Origin: Patulibacter sp.
GTDB lineage: Bacteria > Actinomycetota > Thermoleophilia > Solirubrobacterales > Solirubrobacteraceae
NCBI GenBank assembly: GCA_031119595.1
Contig: JAVHXX010000209.1
Coordinates: 1 to 7,719, forward strand
Direction: 5' to 3'
DNA length: 7,719 bases
Part shown: one piece after another, positions 6,692-7,719 of the stretch
How positions within the stretch are numbered: the stretch's first letter is position 1
How the letters are laid out: each line of letters begins with the position of its first letter
Program-made: the position numbers and the translations under genes
Notes under the pieces: generated by a model
Told to the model about the DNA's origin: nothing
What the model saw: the letters and a program-made list of their open reading frames with translations, nothing else
The model's database searches: none

Positions 6692-6697
6692 AACCTA
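6692..6697 (-). promoter_or_regulatory. -10 box of the mscS-type gene
   Basis: Minus-strand TAGGTT fits TANNNT and ends ten bases before the GTG at 6681, the same distance as at infA. Its TA step (6696-6697) is also the start of TAGCCC read on the plus strand, seven bases ahead of the HAD GTG at 6709. The two genes could therefore share one bidirectional -10 element, although the plus-strand version lacks the final T. Confidence 0.35.
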
Positions 6698-6708
6698 GCC
6701 CACCGTCC

Positions 6709-7359
6709 GTGCGTCCCACGGCGGTCCTGTGCGACGCGATGGGCACGCTCGTGCGGTTCGACCGCCCCGTCGAACGCATGCGCGGATCGCTCGCCGCACG
6801 CGGCATCGTGATCACGCACGACGAGGCCGTGGCCGCGCTCACCGCCGAGGTGCGGCTCTACCGCGACGAGCACCTGACGGCCGTCGACCTGCCGAGCATC
6901 GAGGCGCTTCGCCGCCGCTGCGCCGACGCCCTCCGCCTCACCCTGCCCAAGCAGCTCGACCACGAACGCGCCTACTCGGTGCTCGCCGGTCTCATCAGGT
7001 TCGAGGTGCTGCCGACCTCCCGCGAATCCCTCACGCGCCTGCGCCGGGCCGGCATCTCGATCGCGGTCGTCAGCAACTGGGACGCGTCGCTGCGCGGCAC
7101 GATGCTCGCGGTCGGGCTCGCCGGACACGTCGACGCGGTCGTGAGCTCCGCCGAGGTCGGGCGGGCCAAGCCCGACCCCGCGCTCCTCGCGCGCGGCCTC
7201 GAGCTCCTCGGGGGCGTGGATCCCTCGCAGGCGGTGATGGTCGGCGACCACGCGGTCGACCATGCGGCGGCCGCCGCGCTCGGGATGCCGAGCCTGCTCG
7301 TGGAACCCGGCAGTGGGATCGCGGCCGCGGTTGATGCGATCCTGGACCTCCCCGCATGA
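6709..7359 (+). CDS. HAD-superfamily hydrolase, REG-2/HDHD3-like
   Basis: A 216-residue cytoplasmic protein with the haloacid dehalogenase Rossmann core and an alpha-helical cap inserted after motif I (about 18-95). Motif I is CDAMGTLV (8-15) with nucleophile Asp9; motif II is Ser122 in VVSNWD; motif III is Lys154 in GRAKPDP; motif IV is VGDHAVD with Asp180 and Asp184. The SNWD and KPDP context recalls the REG-2/HDHD3-like group of subfamily IA. Position +2 after the nucleophile is Met11, where phosphatases carry a catalytic Asp, so ordinary phosphatase activity is uncertain and the substrate cannot be named. GTG 6709 puts motif I five residues from the start; another in-frame GTG at 6682 would add nine residues and abut the divergent mscS start. 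The stop overlaps the next gene's ATG (ATGA), suggesting coupled translation. Confidence 0.9.
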   Translation: MRPTAVLCDAMGTLVRFDRPVERMRGSLAARGIVITHDEAVAALTAEVRLYRDEHLTAVDLPSIEALRRRCADALRLTLPKQLDHERAYSVLAGLIRFEVLPTSRESLTRLRRAGISIAVVSNWDASLRGTMLAVGLAGHVDAVVSSAEVGRAKPDPALLARGLELLGGVDPSQAVMVGDHAVDHAAAAALGMPSLLVEPGSGIAAAVDAILDLPA

Positions 7360-7719
7360 CGCACTCCTCCGATCCTCCGCACCGGTCCGTCGCGCCGCTG
7401 CGCGTCGTCGAGGATCCGCGCACGCCGGGCCAGGGCGACGCGATCCGCGCGACCGTCGGCGTGGTCGCCGCGTACGGCGCGGGCCTGCTCCTGGCCGCAC
7501 TCGTGGCGCTGCTCACCGCTCCGGACGGCGGCGAGGTGCGGTCGGCGGGGTCGACCCGCGCCCAGCTCGCCGTGCAGGCCGTGATCTTCGGGGCGCTCGC
7601 GTTCCTGCTCGTCGAGGGGCTCCGGCTCGCGCGGCGGCCGCGATCGCACGACCCGCTCGCGAACCCGGCGCCCGAGCGCACGCCGCGCCGCCCGGTGCCG
7701 GTGGTGTTCGCGGTCGGGG
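7356..7719 (+). CDS. membrane protein of unknown function, 3' end cut off
   Basis: The ATG at 7356 overlaps the HAD gene's TGA by four bases and opens a frame that runs off the window end, giving 121 visible residues. A polar, Pro/Arg-rich start of about 28 residues precedes two hydrophobic helices (about 32-54 and 70-90), then a basic Pro/Arg-rich loop (93-112) and the start of another hydrophobic stretch (VPVVFAV). I do not recognise the family from this part. The layout would suit the N-terminus of a multi-pass protein such as a CPBP-type intramembrane protease, but the diagnostic motifs would lie beyond the window, so this is a guess. The coupled start suggests co-expression with the HAD hydrolase. 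Confidence 0.75.
   Translation, partial: MTHSSDPPHRSVAPLRVVEDPRTPGQGDAIRATVGVVAAYGAGLLLAALVALLTAPDGGEVRSAGSTRAQLAVQAVIFGALAFLLVEGLRLARRPRSHDPLANPAPERTPRRPVPVVFAVG

Overview
The window is a very GC-rich, densely coded bacterial segment with GTG starts, strong third-position G/C and almost no recognisable Shine-Dalgarno sites. A class E-like sortase, a class A PBP with a Gly/Thr tail and actinobacterial-looking promoters point to Actinomycetota. A deep lineage such as Thermoleophilia (Solirubrobacterales type) is my best guess, but this is inference without a database search. No stretch over 300 bases lacks a gene; the longest gaps are about 177 and 127 bases.

Layout. Bases 1-1215 (+) hold the 3' part of a membrane protein with a degenerate M28 peptidase-like end followed by about six or seven membrane helices. 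Bases 1343-2074 (+) encode a sortase, preceded by a palindrome and a -10 box placed for a leaderless start. It converges, 17 bases apart, on a minus-strand series read right to left: mscS-type channel (6681-5860), class A penicillin-binding protein (5814-3541), infA for IF-1 (3483-3265) and thiL (3087-2092). Divergent from the channel gene, a HAD-family hydrolase (6709-7359, +) overlaps by four bases the start of a cut-off two-helix membrane protein (7356-7719, +).

How the genes relate. Sortase, PBP and mechanosensitive channel all concern the cell envelope (protein anchoring, peptidoglycan synthesis, turgor relief). IF-1 and thiamine-phosphate kinase are housekeeping. Each minus-strand gene has its own candidate -10 box, so these look like neighbouring single units rather than one operon. 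The HAD gene and the last gene are probably translationally coupled.

I do not see a novel defence, mobile or RNA-guided system. The signals most worth a second look are the repeated -10-box/no-leader arrangement, the operator-like palindrome before the sortase gene, the apparently inactivated M28 domain, the stand-alone and slightly divergent infA, and the repeat-prone PBP tail.
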